A stretch of 64,000 nucleotides of DNA from Pempheris klunzingeri (Eukaryota > Chordata > Actinopteri > Acropomatiformes > Pempheridae), in the NCBI RefSeq assembly GCF_042242105.1, contig NC_092016.1:6123501-6187500 (forward strand). Reading direction: 5' to 3'. Both the position numbers and the translations under genes were made by a program. Under the pieces are notes generated by a model that saw nothing but the letters and a program-made list of their open reading frames with translations, was not told where the DNA came from and made no database searches. Of this stretch, positions 35,301 to 49,900 are shown piece after piece (within the stretch, counting starts at the first letter, position 1; every line of letters starts with the position of its first letter).

Positions 35301-38300
35301 CTGACTGCTACGATTTATTGAAAATAAACTATTTAAAATAAGAATGAACCAGTTGACACAGTAAACCTAAAGCTTTTGGGGGGCACCTTGAGATCTGGGC
35401 TCCCAGGGCACATTGATCTCAGAAGTAAACTTTTAATATCAAGTGTGGCCGGAGTTTTGACCCTTTAAGACTTTTCTCCGTGCACCTTGGAAGCAGGTGA
35501 AGTTGTGCAAGAAACAACAAACTTAACATCAGCCCAGTTAACTGAAGGACAGATGAGTTCAGGAATTCAACTTGTGGCATTCATCACGCTCACAATAAAT
35601 TTGTGCTCAGTACCAGAAGTGTGGCTTACTTTTGGGTCCTTTAATCTTCTGGTTAGTTACTCAGGTGGCTGGCGGTGGTGATGTAATTTAACTGTAACCG
35701 GAAGTGAACTCACCCACAACGACAGGAAGCACCTTCATGGCCTTCCTCTCTCGGCTGTTGATCTTGGCCCTCTTCCTCCTGCGAGGGTCCGGGTTAAACT
35801 TGATCTCTGCGAAGCTGACCGTTGGCACAGGGCCATCTTTGTACTTTGACGTCTGGAGGGGCTGGGGGGGGGACGGTACGGTGGACAGCTCATCCGGAGT
35901 ATCAGTCGGCTCCCTCTCTATGATGGGCGGCAGAGGCGGTGGCAGTGAGGCCAGTGGTGGCAGCGAGGCGGCGGCCTCCTGCAGTTTGCGGCAGGCCTGG
36001 ATGCTGTTCTTCAGCTTGGCTTTACGCGCCTCCTCCCAGCGCCGCAGGCCACGGAACATGCCGCAGTACAGCAGCAGCATGATAGGACAGGGGATGAAGA
36101 AGGAGCACACGGACGAGTACAGGACATAGTCATCGTTCTCCAGTTTACACTCACTGGGTTCGCGGCCCGGCACGTTGTTGATGCCGAACATGATGGGCGA
36201 GGCCACGGCCAGGGCCACGACCCAGGTGGCCGACAGCAGCACCGTCTGCCGCAGGTCCACGTGCTTCCTGTTGTAGTTGAGAGGGATCAACACGGCGATG
36301 AACCTGCAATGAGAGAAATTTTACAGTGTGCTGCACCTGAAGCTAGATCAATGACAGCCTGAAGTATAAGGGAAAGCTGCCACACCATTATTCATGGAGA
36401 GGTTTTATTCATGATATTCACTTATGCTGTTTGTCATGCCAGTGTCTCTCACATCCTGATCGTTTAGCTGTTCCTCCAGTATTGGAGCTAAACATGGAAA
36501 GTTTGTCCTAAAGGTGATGCCAGAAGAAAGGTAATTAAGATCTAAATGGTTCATCCTCTGGGCAGCATGATTATGATGAGGACATGGCTGAAACACTGAT
36601 ACTGGGTAGCTTTTATACAGTGGACATATACTGGCAGCTTGTTTACATTATTATTTGATCATCAGGTGCTATCGATGGCAGACTTTCTTGATTTCTATAA
36701 AGATGACAGTAGGGAGTTTTTACAGATTCTCCTCCTGCTGACAATTGACGTAGATGATAAATATGTTGTTTAAGTGTCCAAAATCTTCTGATAACACTCT
36801 GTAATCAGTGGACAATTGGTAATTATTGAGTTCAAGCGTTTTTCCGACAAACCTTTTGCTAAGAGGAGCACAAAACCCAGCACATAGTCATGAAATCTAA
36901 ATAGACAAACATTGAGAATTTAGGATGGTCGTAAAGAGCTCAGTGGTGTTAAACATGGTACTATCAAAAAAAACGCCTTTGCCACGAGTCAGTTTGTGAA
37001 TTTTCTGCTCTCCTTGATCTGCCCTGGTCAACTGTAAGTGAGTGTGAGCACATTTGAGCAACAACAGCTCAGCCATGAAGCTGTGGTGCCTTTTCATTCA
37101 GCCCTGAGGAGCCTGCAGCAACCTTGTCAATAAGGGAGAGCAGCCTGTATGAGAAGCCTAACCGCTGCTCATTAAACTCATTGCTAAGGCGTAGTAATAA
37201 CTGAAGTGTATCAACATTTTTATCAGCTCTGATCTTCTCTCATCTGGACAGTGAGAGAAGTTTAGAGAGACTTTAGCACAACGATCAACCTGAAACTATA
37301 AAAGTGAGGCAAAAATAGGATTAGAGTGGAGTTCATCATCTGAAGACCATAAATATTCACATCAGATCCTGTCAGTCTTGACAGTCTTTGTACAACAAAG
37401 CTGAACCCCAAGCTCCGATATTGTTGTTTTTCCCCTCTAAATAAATCTTTCTAACCCGAATCTTGACAGCCTGTGGCTGAATCAGAGCACTCTTACTTCT
37501 TAACTGTTCCCAAATGAATCCGATTCGCAGACCTTTTTTTAACAACTGGGGAAATAACAGGTGGAACTAATAACATTAATGATGCTTCCTTCTAGCTGTT
37601 ACTGCAATGCAGCCATTAATGATGTTATTAGTTACACGTGTGATTGACAGGTCAGAATGGCAGCTGTGAAAAAGGTCCCTCTTTAGTTAGTTAATGAATC
37701 CTTTATTTGAAGAGGTGGCCTCACTGAGCTCAAAATGACTTTGAGGAGACCTGTGCACAAGATAAATGTACACACTGTGAGCAAGGACAAAAACACTCAC
37801 TTTACATGCACTAACTAGCAGCCACATGGTAGAAAAAACACAGCAAGCATTTAATTTATCAACATTTAAAACAAGCTCGTGGTTAATGAGAGAAATCTGA
37901 AATTTATTAAAGAACAAATTGATGTTGTGCTTTAATAGAGCAAATTTCCAAACAAACAAACACTGTTAACAGTGAAAGAAAGTAACTAAGTACATTTACT
38001 CAACTACTTTTTTACTCAAATCTTGTACTTTTTACTTCACTACGTATATTTAACTGCTTAAATGTAGTTACTTTTATTGTAAATACAAAGTATATGATCA
38101 GCTTATATAACAGGGTGAAATATTAAATATTAAAGCCCCCACAGACCCTCACAGGCATTTTTCAGTGTTGCTGGTGATTAGACCTGCTCAGGATGGAGTT
38201 AGGCTGGGAACAAACCAGACTGGAAAGCCACTGAGGTCCTGAAAACAAATATTGTGTTTTATCCTGCAGCACAAGATAGGGTGGGTACAAATTATTTTCT

Positions 38301-41300
38301 TGTGTGCATAAGATTAAAAATGATCCATCATGTTTCAGGACCTTGAAGGCCACTGTGCGCTTTTACTCAATTAGGATTTCAAATGCAGGACATTTACTTG
38401 TATCAGTATTTTATGTACTGCAGTTTTTTTAAGATCTGAGTTCTTCTTTCAACACAGGCTGTTAAATGAATGATCAAAACCAGCTGACATCCAGTGAGGG
38501 GGTTCCTCGCCTGATGAAGATCTCAGTGAGATCGAAATGTTGCTGAAGCTGGATCGACACTGCTTCGAGCTGCTAGTGCAGAGTGTGATCCTTTGTTTGA
38601 TTCATGCCTCTGGGGTCCACTTTTCCCCATTTGGTCTCGCTCTCTCCTGCCTCACAGTCGTTTGTAGTTGTTTTGTGTCGATTTCAGTGCCATTTTGCAG
38701 GTTAAACCATCCAAAATCATTGTTCACTTCTGCCATTTGTTGAAAACTGCACCTCACTTTCTGGAGTTCGATAAGAGGATTGATACCACTGTCAAGTTTG
38801 TCCATTATATATGAAACTACAGCCAGCCGTCAGTTAGCTTAGCTTAGCATTAAAACTGGAAAGGGGGGCACAGCTAGCCTGGGTCTTACCTGCTTGTGGC
38901 TCTGGCTATTTCCTGGCTCTGAGCAGTTGCCAGTCAGCTGACCTAAACTCCAGGAAGTTCCTGCTCCCAAGCGAGCAAATTTTTTTACACTTTTGTTTTT
39001 GTCAGAATTCGACAAACAGGAGACAACATGCTGGTAGGCAGCTTTCAAGGCAGTCGGGCAGAGCCAGACTAGCTGTTTCTCCTTGACCTTCCAGCCTTTA
39101 TGCTAAGCTAAGCTAACATGCCGCTGTAGCTTCATATTCATTGGAAAGACACGATGACTCCCGGCAAGAAAGTGAATAATCATATTTCCCTAAATGTTCC
39201 TTCAAAGGACATAGATGATGTTCGGGTGCGAAAACTTGAAGAGGCTAAAAGACAGATCTTCTGACTGACCTCTTTGACTTTGAAGAACAAGAAAATATTT
39301 ATTTATTCAAGGGCTCTGGCTCAGGGGCCGCCTTCAGCCCCTCGGACCCTCGGTCCTGTTCACTGATCCATCCATGAATGACAGCAGCTCATCAGTCAGT
39401 TTGCTATTAAAAACATCAAACCTGCAGAGAGGCGAGGAGATTTCCCCCTTCAGCCTGTGGACAGCAGCAGCAGGTGGACTCTCTGCAGACCTTCAGGATC
39501 TGTTTCCTGCCCATTCTGTTGAATTATTCAGACTCTGTCAGCCAGTTAAACCTCCAACTACTGCCAGCTGCTTCAAAAAGCTTCAGATCATCACCATCAG
39601 TCCACATTAGCTTCACTGCCTCCATCAGTCTCTGATGTAATCATATTTTCTGGAGTTGGGACATCAGATTTGAGGAGCAGACCAGGTTTTAAGCTCAGAT
39701 TTTCATCCCTCAACATCAGCCGGGAGTTCAGATAATGTTATTTAGTCAAACTAACGACCGCGGAGTGAAACTGGCAGTTCATCACCACAGACGCATCCGT
39801 CATTTAGGCTTGAAATTGTTCTGTCTGCTCCAATTTTTCTTCTTTTGGAGCTTTTACGGGAAACAGACAAAAGGTCGCCATATTTCCATATGAGAGCGAA
39901 CTCTGGCATGACTGTCTGACCCTGATGACCTTCAGATCAAGAGCTGAAACTGTCAGTGAGGAGCCCTGAGGGCTCTGGTTTGATTAATCAGCTGCTTGTT
40001 CCTGGATGACCCTGACCTAAGGCAGATTAAACCTCTGTGTATGACACAGAGTCTGTGAGTTACAGCTCAACTTTGACCTCTTCCAGCCATCGGGATGTCT
40101 CCAGGGTTGGGGTTATTCTACCACTGAAATTTTATGCAGACATTCAAAAACAGTCCCCTGACAATGAATTCTAGTGACTTCGGTCATCTCCTGACTTTTC
40201 CTGTAGCGCCTCCATCAGATTGTAATTTGAATTCAATTTCTAATCATGCCCCCCCATCAGGTGCCACCATCAGGACAAAAGTTCTGCTTGTACACAAAGA
40301 AACATAGATATTAATATATTATTATTACTGAGTAATCTTTTCATCACAAAGTATATGTGTGAAGGCGGTTTAAAAGAGCTCTCCACTGATGTAGGATTGC
40401 GCTCCAATAATATTGTCTGACTCATGATGGACAGTTTTAAAAAAAAAAAAAAAAGGATCCAAATCGAAGCAGCAGAATCCGAGACCTCGACTTTCTTGTT
40501 ACCCACAATGCAACTTTACTCATTTCACTTGATTGTATGGTTATGCTAGTAGCAGCTAGTGTAGCCTCGATGCTGCTAGCTCCAAGCAGAGATGAAGAGG
40601 TCTGGTTAAATCACTTCTTTTGAACTCCACACCTCTCAGATTTTCTTTTCACTTTTAAACTCCTCAACACCAACCAACCAATCAGGCAACACCACTTTTT
40701 TCACATATGCAATAGCACTCCCTAACACCTGTAATCTGACTTTGATGTGTAGAAGTGGTGGAGTTCACCTTTAAGAATGGCTTAAACCATCAAAACCGCC
40801 CAGATGCAGTTTTCACATGTCACAGCTCACGTCGGACCTCATGGTTCAAGAGTTGATTTTATTGTTATTCGAAGTGTTCGACAGCATTAAGGAAAAGATT
40901 CCTGCAGAGATAGACCAGTAAGATCCTTTTTGTTAAACCAGAAACAGCCGATGATCGTTTTATTAAAACCCACCAGACTCCATTGACAAAAACAGTAATT
41001 TTACCTGGTAGAAAATGGGAGTGGCTGGTCAACTGTTGCCTGATTGGTTAGATTGTTTGTCTTATTGTGTATTACACAAATATTTTGTTAGATCTGAACT
41101 AACCCTTTAAAACACACAATAACACAAACAAACTAACTGATTGAGACAGCAGTAGACCAGTGACTACTGTGTAAAATTACTATTTTTGTAAATGGAGTCT
41201 GGTGGCTTTTAACAGCGATATAACAGTGGTATTTCTGTTTAAATGAAAAGGATCTTACTTATTGCAATTGCGCGACAGGATTACTTTACAGCCTGTTCAC

Positions 41301-44300
41301 CCCCTGCCCTTGGCTGCCTGTCGAAACAATCAGCTGGACTAATTTCAAATGTTTTTGTACCTATGAGTCATTTAGAGCCTAAAGTAAGTAAAAATAAGGA
41401 CCAGGGTTAAATATACTGGAGCTGTCCTTTAACTTCTGCACCGACTATTTCAAAAACACAGATTAAAGGTCAAACTGAGAACCTCTGATATGCACATTTA
41501 AATTCACTCAGACTGACCAGCTGTTTACTTGTAGCTCCCTTGCAGTGCATCTGTTGTGTGTACCTGTACAGGTGAGCACTGACCTGTCGATGCTGATGGC
41601 GCAGAGGTTGAAGATGGAGGCGGTGCACAGCATCACGTCCATGGTCATCAGACCGTCACAGATGGTGGTGCTGAGGGTCCACACGCCGTCCTGGAACTGA
41701 AACACACCAAAACACACTCAGTACGTTCAAGCATACTTACAATTTCTAGGTACTTTTACTTCACTTGAGTACATTTGACTATTTAATGCTTCTCCTCCAC
41801 TTCTTTTCAGAGGGAAATATTGTACTTTTTACACTACATCTGTCTGACGGCTTTAGTTCCTTCAGATTTTATGTCCTGAACATGTGATCTCCTTATGAAA
41901 TATGACTCACTGTCACAGAATAAAGTACCTTACAGTATAAAGTGATTAAATTAAGCTCATAGTCGATCCTGCTGCTGCCCTGAAATGCTGCTTGAACACT
42001 AATGCACCATTAATGATACACTATATAATAATACATGACATGACATGACAGGGGACATGTTTTTGCATGAGTGATTTTACCTTTGATACTTACATACATT
42101 TAATAATACTTTATATAAACAAACTATTTAAATCATCAGCACTGATGGGTCAGTCACCTGTACAGGGACACACAACAGATTACAGACTACACTGGACACA
42201 GTGCACGCACATATACCAAATGTTAAACTGTGAATAAAAACATAAATGCTGCACATATTATAAAGATAAATAAAAATATATACATCCCACCCCCCCAAAT
42301 CAATGTCATGTAACGAATAAGACACAATATACAGCAAAAAACATGAAATACATCAAAATGCACAACATACATTAAATGAATGAATGAGTTAATTAATTAG
42401 ATACAACTAAATAAAAATATGAACACATTATCTAGATTCATGCAAATATATGAAAATAGATGTCTAAATGCATTCATAAAAATGTCATAAATGTACAAAA
42501 CAATGACCAAAAATAAATAAATGAATATAATAAATGAACCAAGTCAAACATAAATACACTAAAAACCTGAAAAATATAAAAGAATCAAGAAGAAGAAGAA
42601 TCCTTATTGTCAACAATGTGTAAATTCAACTTCGCAGGTCAGTGAAAACCCATTGTAATGAATGTCGACACATAAAATAATGAATACAGACAACAATAAG
42701 GAGCATGGATGCATAAATGCATAAGTGCAAATGAAAAACATTTGAATAAATAGGCTATATAAATGTGCACATAAGCAAATAATAATAATAAATCAATAAA
42801 GATATTAAATAAGCTCTCTACACCTTGCAATCCTTTACTTAGTCCATTAGTTGACTTGTAGTGGAGTATTTTGACGTTGTAGTATTTATTACTCTTACTT
42901 AAGTAAGCGGCCTTAATAAAGCTTCTTCCACCTGTGAGCAGAGATCTGATGAGGCTGAAACATGAACCTGCTTAAGTCGTTTAGTTTTAATTTGCTTTTA
43001 ATTTCCGTTTGCCAAGACGATAAGAACAAAACAGTTCGGATCACAGAGCAATCACAGATAAACTGTGAGGAGGAAACGACGTGAAAAATGTGATAAATAT
43101 TTAACTAAACGGACAAAGAAGGTGAGACGGAGTGGACAAAAGAACGAGCTCTAACTGACAAACATGGACTAATTTTCATTGTTTTCCGCAGATCCATTGT
43201 TGTTGTGGGGCCCCTCGGTTGACCTCTGACCCCCGGAGCAGAACAACCGCAGGAGGAATGCACAGTACAGACAGTGTTTGGCTGTTTGTTCTCTCTGAGC
43301 TCTAAAAGACAAAGAGTGACTGTCAGCAGGACGTGAGGCGTTCAGGTTCCTCTAAATGAGACTTCATGGCTGAAAGGAGGATTTCCTGCCTCCGTCTGTC
43401 CGCCGAGATCGCTGAGAGGAAAAGTTTTATATCCACTAGATGATTTTTACATCAGAGTTTTGAGACTCAAGTCTGCAGTGATGTCATTGGAGGGGCGGGG
43501 CTCACTGCATCTGGGGGCGGGGTTTAATCAGAGGGTCATCTGGAGTTCACAGCTGATGGTTAAAGGGACAGTTCACTGATTTTTTTTACACCCAGCTCTC
43601 ACTGACATGTTGTTTTCTGGTTTCACTGACATACAGGAGTTTAAACACTGAGGTCCAATAAAACAGTGAATGACTGACTGATTGAACAAATACAAACTAC
43701 AACAACTACAATATAACAATGAATACAAATTTAAATAATCTATACATAGCATAAAAAAAGATGAATACATGATAAAAAAAACTATAAAAGTAGGCTACAA
43801 ATAGTTAGAATAAACCCATGAAATATAAACACATTAAGACCGTAACAAATACATAAAAATGTAATACAATACAAGGTAATTAAGATTATGAGAAATGTAA
43901 AAATTATAAGTTAAATAAACACAAATATAAAATACTATCAATGTTTAATTCCAGATTTGATTTTACTTCAACTGTTGATTTAAAAATCCCACAATTCACC
44001 CCTGGAACCACACATCAAACATCTTCATCATCTAAATCAACCCACAAACCCTCTAATATGTTCATTCATTTGAAAAGTCAAAACCCAAACACGTTAATTT
44101 AAGAAACTCTTAATTATGAAATTAAGAACACAACAGGTCAACATGACTTCCTCCCTTATATTAGACCCACCAAATGCAGCAACAACAGCTCAATCCACTG
44201 ATTAATGGATCAATTAATGAATTACATGATATTAAGGTGCTCTTAATGGGTTATCTGCGTGGTTAAAGGGGTTTTAACGGGTAAAAATACCCTTAAAATG

Positions 44301-46914
44301 TTACAAAATAGCATGAAACCCAACAATCATCGGCTGTTTAATGGCTTGAGAAAGTGAGGTAGAGTCTCACAGTTCATTCCACTCAATGGCCACTTGTTTG
44401 CTTCTTCTGGAGCTTTTGAGTGTAAAACATGATCTGATCATCAGCAGTATGTAGTTTTATCAATTATCATATAGACACTGAAAACGACTCTTGATGAAGA
44501 CTGTGTGATGGAGCCAAAAGCTCCAGAGAAAGCGAGTAAGCGGACCTTGATTGTGGTGGATTAGCCATGTCATACAGTTGAAAGCTCCAGAACAAGATCT
44601 TGTTTCCTCTGATGTTTCTACAAACTGAGGCTGAGGTTGAGTTAAGTGACGCAGTCTTTAATGAGGTCTGACAAACATTGAACTGAGCCTTTAAACCAAC
44701 CTGCAGGAAACACTCACATATTTTCCTCAAAGTAGAAAAGTAAAAGTAGCAACAAGCTGCTTAAAACTCACCACATTATCAGTAAAGTACCTGATTGGTC
44801 GGTGGCCATATAACTAATGCACATCAGCCCAACGTCCTTGTTAGAGGTAAAGTAATAAATGTTGTTGAGGACTTCCTGTATCTGGAAAAAAAATGTTGAT
44901 TCTAACTCTAAATTTAAGAGACGCATATAAAAAAAGGGTCCACAGAGGTGTCGGTGAGGTTATCTTACTGTGCTATGTGCTCGTCACAGGCAAGTCTGAT
45001 TATGCAAAAACCATTACACACTCTACACAAACTCACTCTATCTGTGAAGATTCTTCATAAAAAACAGGCAGCGACCATCATTCAAAAGCACCATTTATTG
45101 ACCCTTGACAGCTTTCTTTGTCTCGCCCCTTTGTTGTGCCTTATCCGTAATGCTGCGGCACCACCACTTTAACAATGTGTGTCGCCCTGCAGGGACGAAG
45201 CCCAGGAGACCAGGTCAGCAGTTTCAGTCAGAGCAGCAGGTAAATGGAGCTCAGTCTCCACCCGTATTACAGCGCTGCAGTGTTTCTAAAACACAACATG
45301 GCTCAAGGCAAACCAGTCATGTGAACACTGATCTGAACCTTTGTAGAGAAATAACTGTTTTACACCACAGAGACTATGTAGTATGTATTTGTTTGACGTC
45401 GTTTTATAATAATAATAATAATGATAATCATAAAACTTTTTTGTATTGCAACATTAAAAACGGAATTTACAAAGTGCTTTGATAGACAAAGCACAAGTGA
45501 GGATTAAGATAAAGTTGAAACAAGAAAAACAAAATAGTAAAATAAGAATAACAAAAACAACAGAGACAGATCAGGAGGAAAGAGAGAGACAGTGGAAGAG
45601 ATAAGGGACAAATAAAAGAATAAAAGCAATAATAATAATAATAATAAAAGACAAGAGGTAACAAAAACCAATACTGAGTAATAAAAAGTTATTATATGTG
45701 ATGTACTGTTTGTAAATTATTTCTAATTTAATTGTTCTGTATTGTTGTTATTGGCCTATATTTAATAAACTAAAGTAAAAGCCCTGCATTTATTTATTTA
45801 TTTTATTTTTTATTAGAGGTACTAGCATCAAAATATGACAATACTAAAAGTAAAAGCACTCATAGAATAGAATAGAATAGAATAGAATAGAAAATCAGAC
45901 AATAAAAACATTTCATCACACCAGGTCAGTTAAGCAGCACAACAGTTAATCCACCGTACACAGCAAACATCAGCGTAGAGGAGTGCAGCGTGTTCACGGT
46001 ATTATCACACCAGGAACAAAAGATCCCTTGTAGACGTGTTTGTTTGCCGTGTCTGCTCTGTGGTGTCGCCCTGAGGGGACAAACTCAGACTCAGTGAGGG
46101 GCGGCTGTTCACCATCACCAGCGGTGGACAAAGCCTTCGTATGTTCGGCAGTACTGTAAAGGTCATCCACTGCCTTTTGTCGGCGGGCGACTATCTTTCC
46201 TGCTGTTTGACAATCCTAATGTCAGCCGTCCAGACAGAGATATTAAACACAAGAATACTCTCTTTCAGGCTGAAATATGCCTTTTTCAGGATGCAAGTTA
46301 TGTCTGACCTCAAACCATCAGTTTCCTAATTATGCAAAATAGCACATCAGAAAAATATAAATACTATATTATTGGATTATTATTATTATTCCCATATCAA
46401 TATATCTAGTGATATATTAATATGGGAGCATCAGTAATGTTGCAGCTGGTAATTAAAACTACTTTACTGCCAGGTAGTTTAACCCACACAAGCACATCAC
46501 AGTTTATTTGTTGATTTGTTGTCTGTGTTAATAATCTGAATCTGCAAATGAAACTTTGTACTTGAAAAACATAATTACTTCTCATGACACATGAAAGGAA
46601 GTTTATTTCTTCCAACTTTTTCTCTAATAGAGCCGGAAAACATGACAGGAGGCTCCAATACATCAAGATCCGTACTGTCAATGTTTCAATATTTAGAATT
46701 GTTAAAAGTCTGATCACTGACTGTAAATGTACCTTTTACTGCCTTCTTTCTGTTTTATATCTGATGGTCGGCTGTTTTATATTCATAGGATATATACACA
46801 CATATATCTTTGTTGCATGTTGATTGCTGTCATACCTTATTGCCTAATATTCTTTTTTTATTCTTATTTATTTATAGATCTTCATATATCTTAATTTTGT
46901 TTTTACATATTTTT

Positions 46915-46982
<68 letters not shown>

Positions 46983-49900
46983 CAGAGGAGTGTTCTGGTA
47001 ATAATAACATTTAGTTCTTCCTTGATAAACAACACAAAGACGTGCAACGTATGATAAGATATTCTTAAGGGGTCACCAGCTAAAAAGGTGGAGAACTGAT
47101 TCAAACTGCTGCGTCACATGAACCAGCTGATCTATCTTACTGTCAATCAGCAAATCAACAGACCTGGTCAGAGACGATAAAAGGTGTCTCTGACTGGGTC
47201 ACGCTGGGCTGTAGCTTCTCTGTGTGTGTTGTTACAGCCATCTAAGCAACATCTGAGCGTCAAAGTTTGGTTGTGTCTGATTCTACACGTATATATAATT
47301 TTATATATCTTTATAAATCTTAAAAGCATCTAGTCACTTCATATAAATCCTCATTTTCAAACAGTCCTGTTTATGCTGAAAAGGAAAATGTGCCATACAT
47401 CCATATTTGAAGCGTTTGAGAGACTTTGAGAGGCTGATAAATGGAAGAAGTACAAAAATGCAGTTTTTGGTGTAAAAAGTAAATGTTAGTGTTTTCTGTT
47501 ACAGCTGAATAAGTTTAACCTGCAGCAGGTTTTTATACAACCAGGAACCAAAATATATGTTGAGTGTTTGTAGATGTATTTGACATCTTCCTGTGAAGAG
47601 GTTACTGGACTACCAACAAGTGCTGAATGAAAACATAGTTGTAATTACATTAAAATATATGAATTACATAATATAAATGTTAAAAATACTGTGGATTCAT
47701 TCATAACAGTGTTATCTCAAGATGCTTTCCATAAAGAGCAGGTCTGGACCAAACTCTCAGCAATTCAATAATTCAAAATGAAGGATTCAAGAGTCCCCAC
47801 ATGGGCGAGCATCAGATATTATATTAGGTGGCAGGAAAAACTCCCCTTTAACGGGAAGAGACCTGGTACAGAACCAGGCTCAGAGGTGGGCGGCTTTCTG
47901 TCGGGATCTGTGTTGACAAGCATTAATTTAAAACATGTCCTTCTATCTGCTTATACCTACAGTGTGAAGATGAGGAGCAGAGAAACCCACAAACATCCCA
48001 ACTGAACAGTGGTGGAAAGTAACTCACTACATTCACTCAAGTACTGCATGTAAGTACAACTTTGAGGTACTTGTACTTAACTCGAGTATTGCCATTATCT
48101 GCTCCGCTGTAATTCAGACTAAATAAATCAATAAACACATAAACAAATAGTTTTTTACTCCACTTAATTTATTGGCTGACTTCAGTTTAATTTCTTTAGA
48201 TTTACTCAGTAAATATAGTATGATGTATTATTATAAGAAGAGATAAAACTTTATTGACATATTAGCAAATTCACAAGCTACCCAGCATTATGTTAAAGTA
48301 TTAAAAGTTAACTCCGCCTTTACCAGCTGCAACGTTAAAGGGATTTTTACACATTCATGCATCAATAATCAAAATCCAGTTATGTAATGTACATTTTTCT
48401 GAAATGGGCTTTTTGGTACTTTAAGTACATTTTTATATTTATATTAAAAATAAAATGTTGAATGCAGGACCACACTATGGTATCACTACTTATAACTATG
48501 TGTGTTATTTAGTGTATCTATGTGTTTAATATGCTGCGTATAGTTGTGTTTACTTGTTTCTTAATGTTTAGTCACACTTTTATTAACACAAATCCATCAC
48601 AGTAAATGCAGACTATCCTCTCTTTGAGGAGCTTGAGGGCTACAGGTTTCAGGTGCATCAGGTTCAGGTTTTTATTGATCCCCTGTGGAATAAGAACTGT
48701 TCTAATCAGGGTTTCTACTCAGCTCAAGCACCTCTGCTCGTCCCTGTTCTTATTGATCGTCTTATTGTGTTTATGTTTTTCGTGTCTCTACAAAAAGAAC
48801 TTCCCCTTGTGGGACAATAAAGATCTGAAATGAGCTGTGAGGACAAAAGGTTTGAGCTACAAATATCCAGCGTGAAAATGCACTTCCCTTATACATAATC
48901 CCTTAATATTAATCCTTTAAAATACCATTATTGTACCCACAACACAATAATGATGTAATTGAAGTGTTTCTAGTGGGATTTCAAGGGGACAGTTAATGGA
49001 TGATTAAATGATTTATGATATACCAGAGGTTTTAATGGGTTATCTGCATGGTTTGAAGGCTTTTTAGGGTGTAAAGCCCCCTCACCACCTCCTGGACAAA
49101 TGACACGACAGCCATCCCTCAGTTTATACATTTCTAACTAATGTGCCTATTGTGTGATGACTTTCATGCTTCTTGGTCCACATGAAGAGGCTCATAACAC
49201 TTAAAACCAATCTATTAAAGCGCCCTTAATATATTATAATCCACTAATTGATTGGTTAATTAATGGATTGGTGCTGGTGTTGCTACAGATTTGGTGTGAA
49301 GAAGACAGACAGACACCAGAGATAACATCAGTCTAACAGCAGCTAGTTAACATGTAAAGTAAAGGGAAAGTCTTGTGAGAATCTGCTTTGGAAATTAAGG
49401 TATTTTGCAGGAGGTCTGCCTCTTGACAATCTGTTATATACTTCAATAACTCCTTAATGAAGATGAAAGAAGTAATGTAATTTCAGATTCATGAGTAAAT
49501 TAAGGGAAAACTTTAAGGATTTTTCAAATTAACCTTTTAGGGGGCTCATTCTTTGCTTTCCCAAATGAATGGGCAAATTAAGGGATGTGTGGTTACCACC
49601 TTAATTTAGATGATGGTGTTTGGTGTGTGTTCATGGGTTTATTTGGGTATTTTAAGGCTCTTTAGTTAAATGTTAAACAGATGAGCTCTCTAAAACAGCC
49701 CAAGATGTTGGGCTCCATGCAGAGACCCCACAGATATCTGGAGCTCTGTGGGGCCCCTGAAACAGTCAGGGGGGCCCCTGAAGCTCTGGCTGCAGCTATG
49801 AGGTAAACACTTAAAGCCAAAAGTCTCCCCCCTGCACTCAAACTAAGTGTTTCGGAGGTCCTCACCTCGGAGTAGACGAAGAGCGGCAGCACGAGCACCG

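Noticed and set aside
35704-36129. 141-codon open frame on the plus strand
   Set aside because: It is the antisense of drd4 exon 3; the minus strand encodes the receptor.
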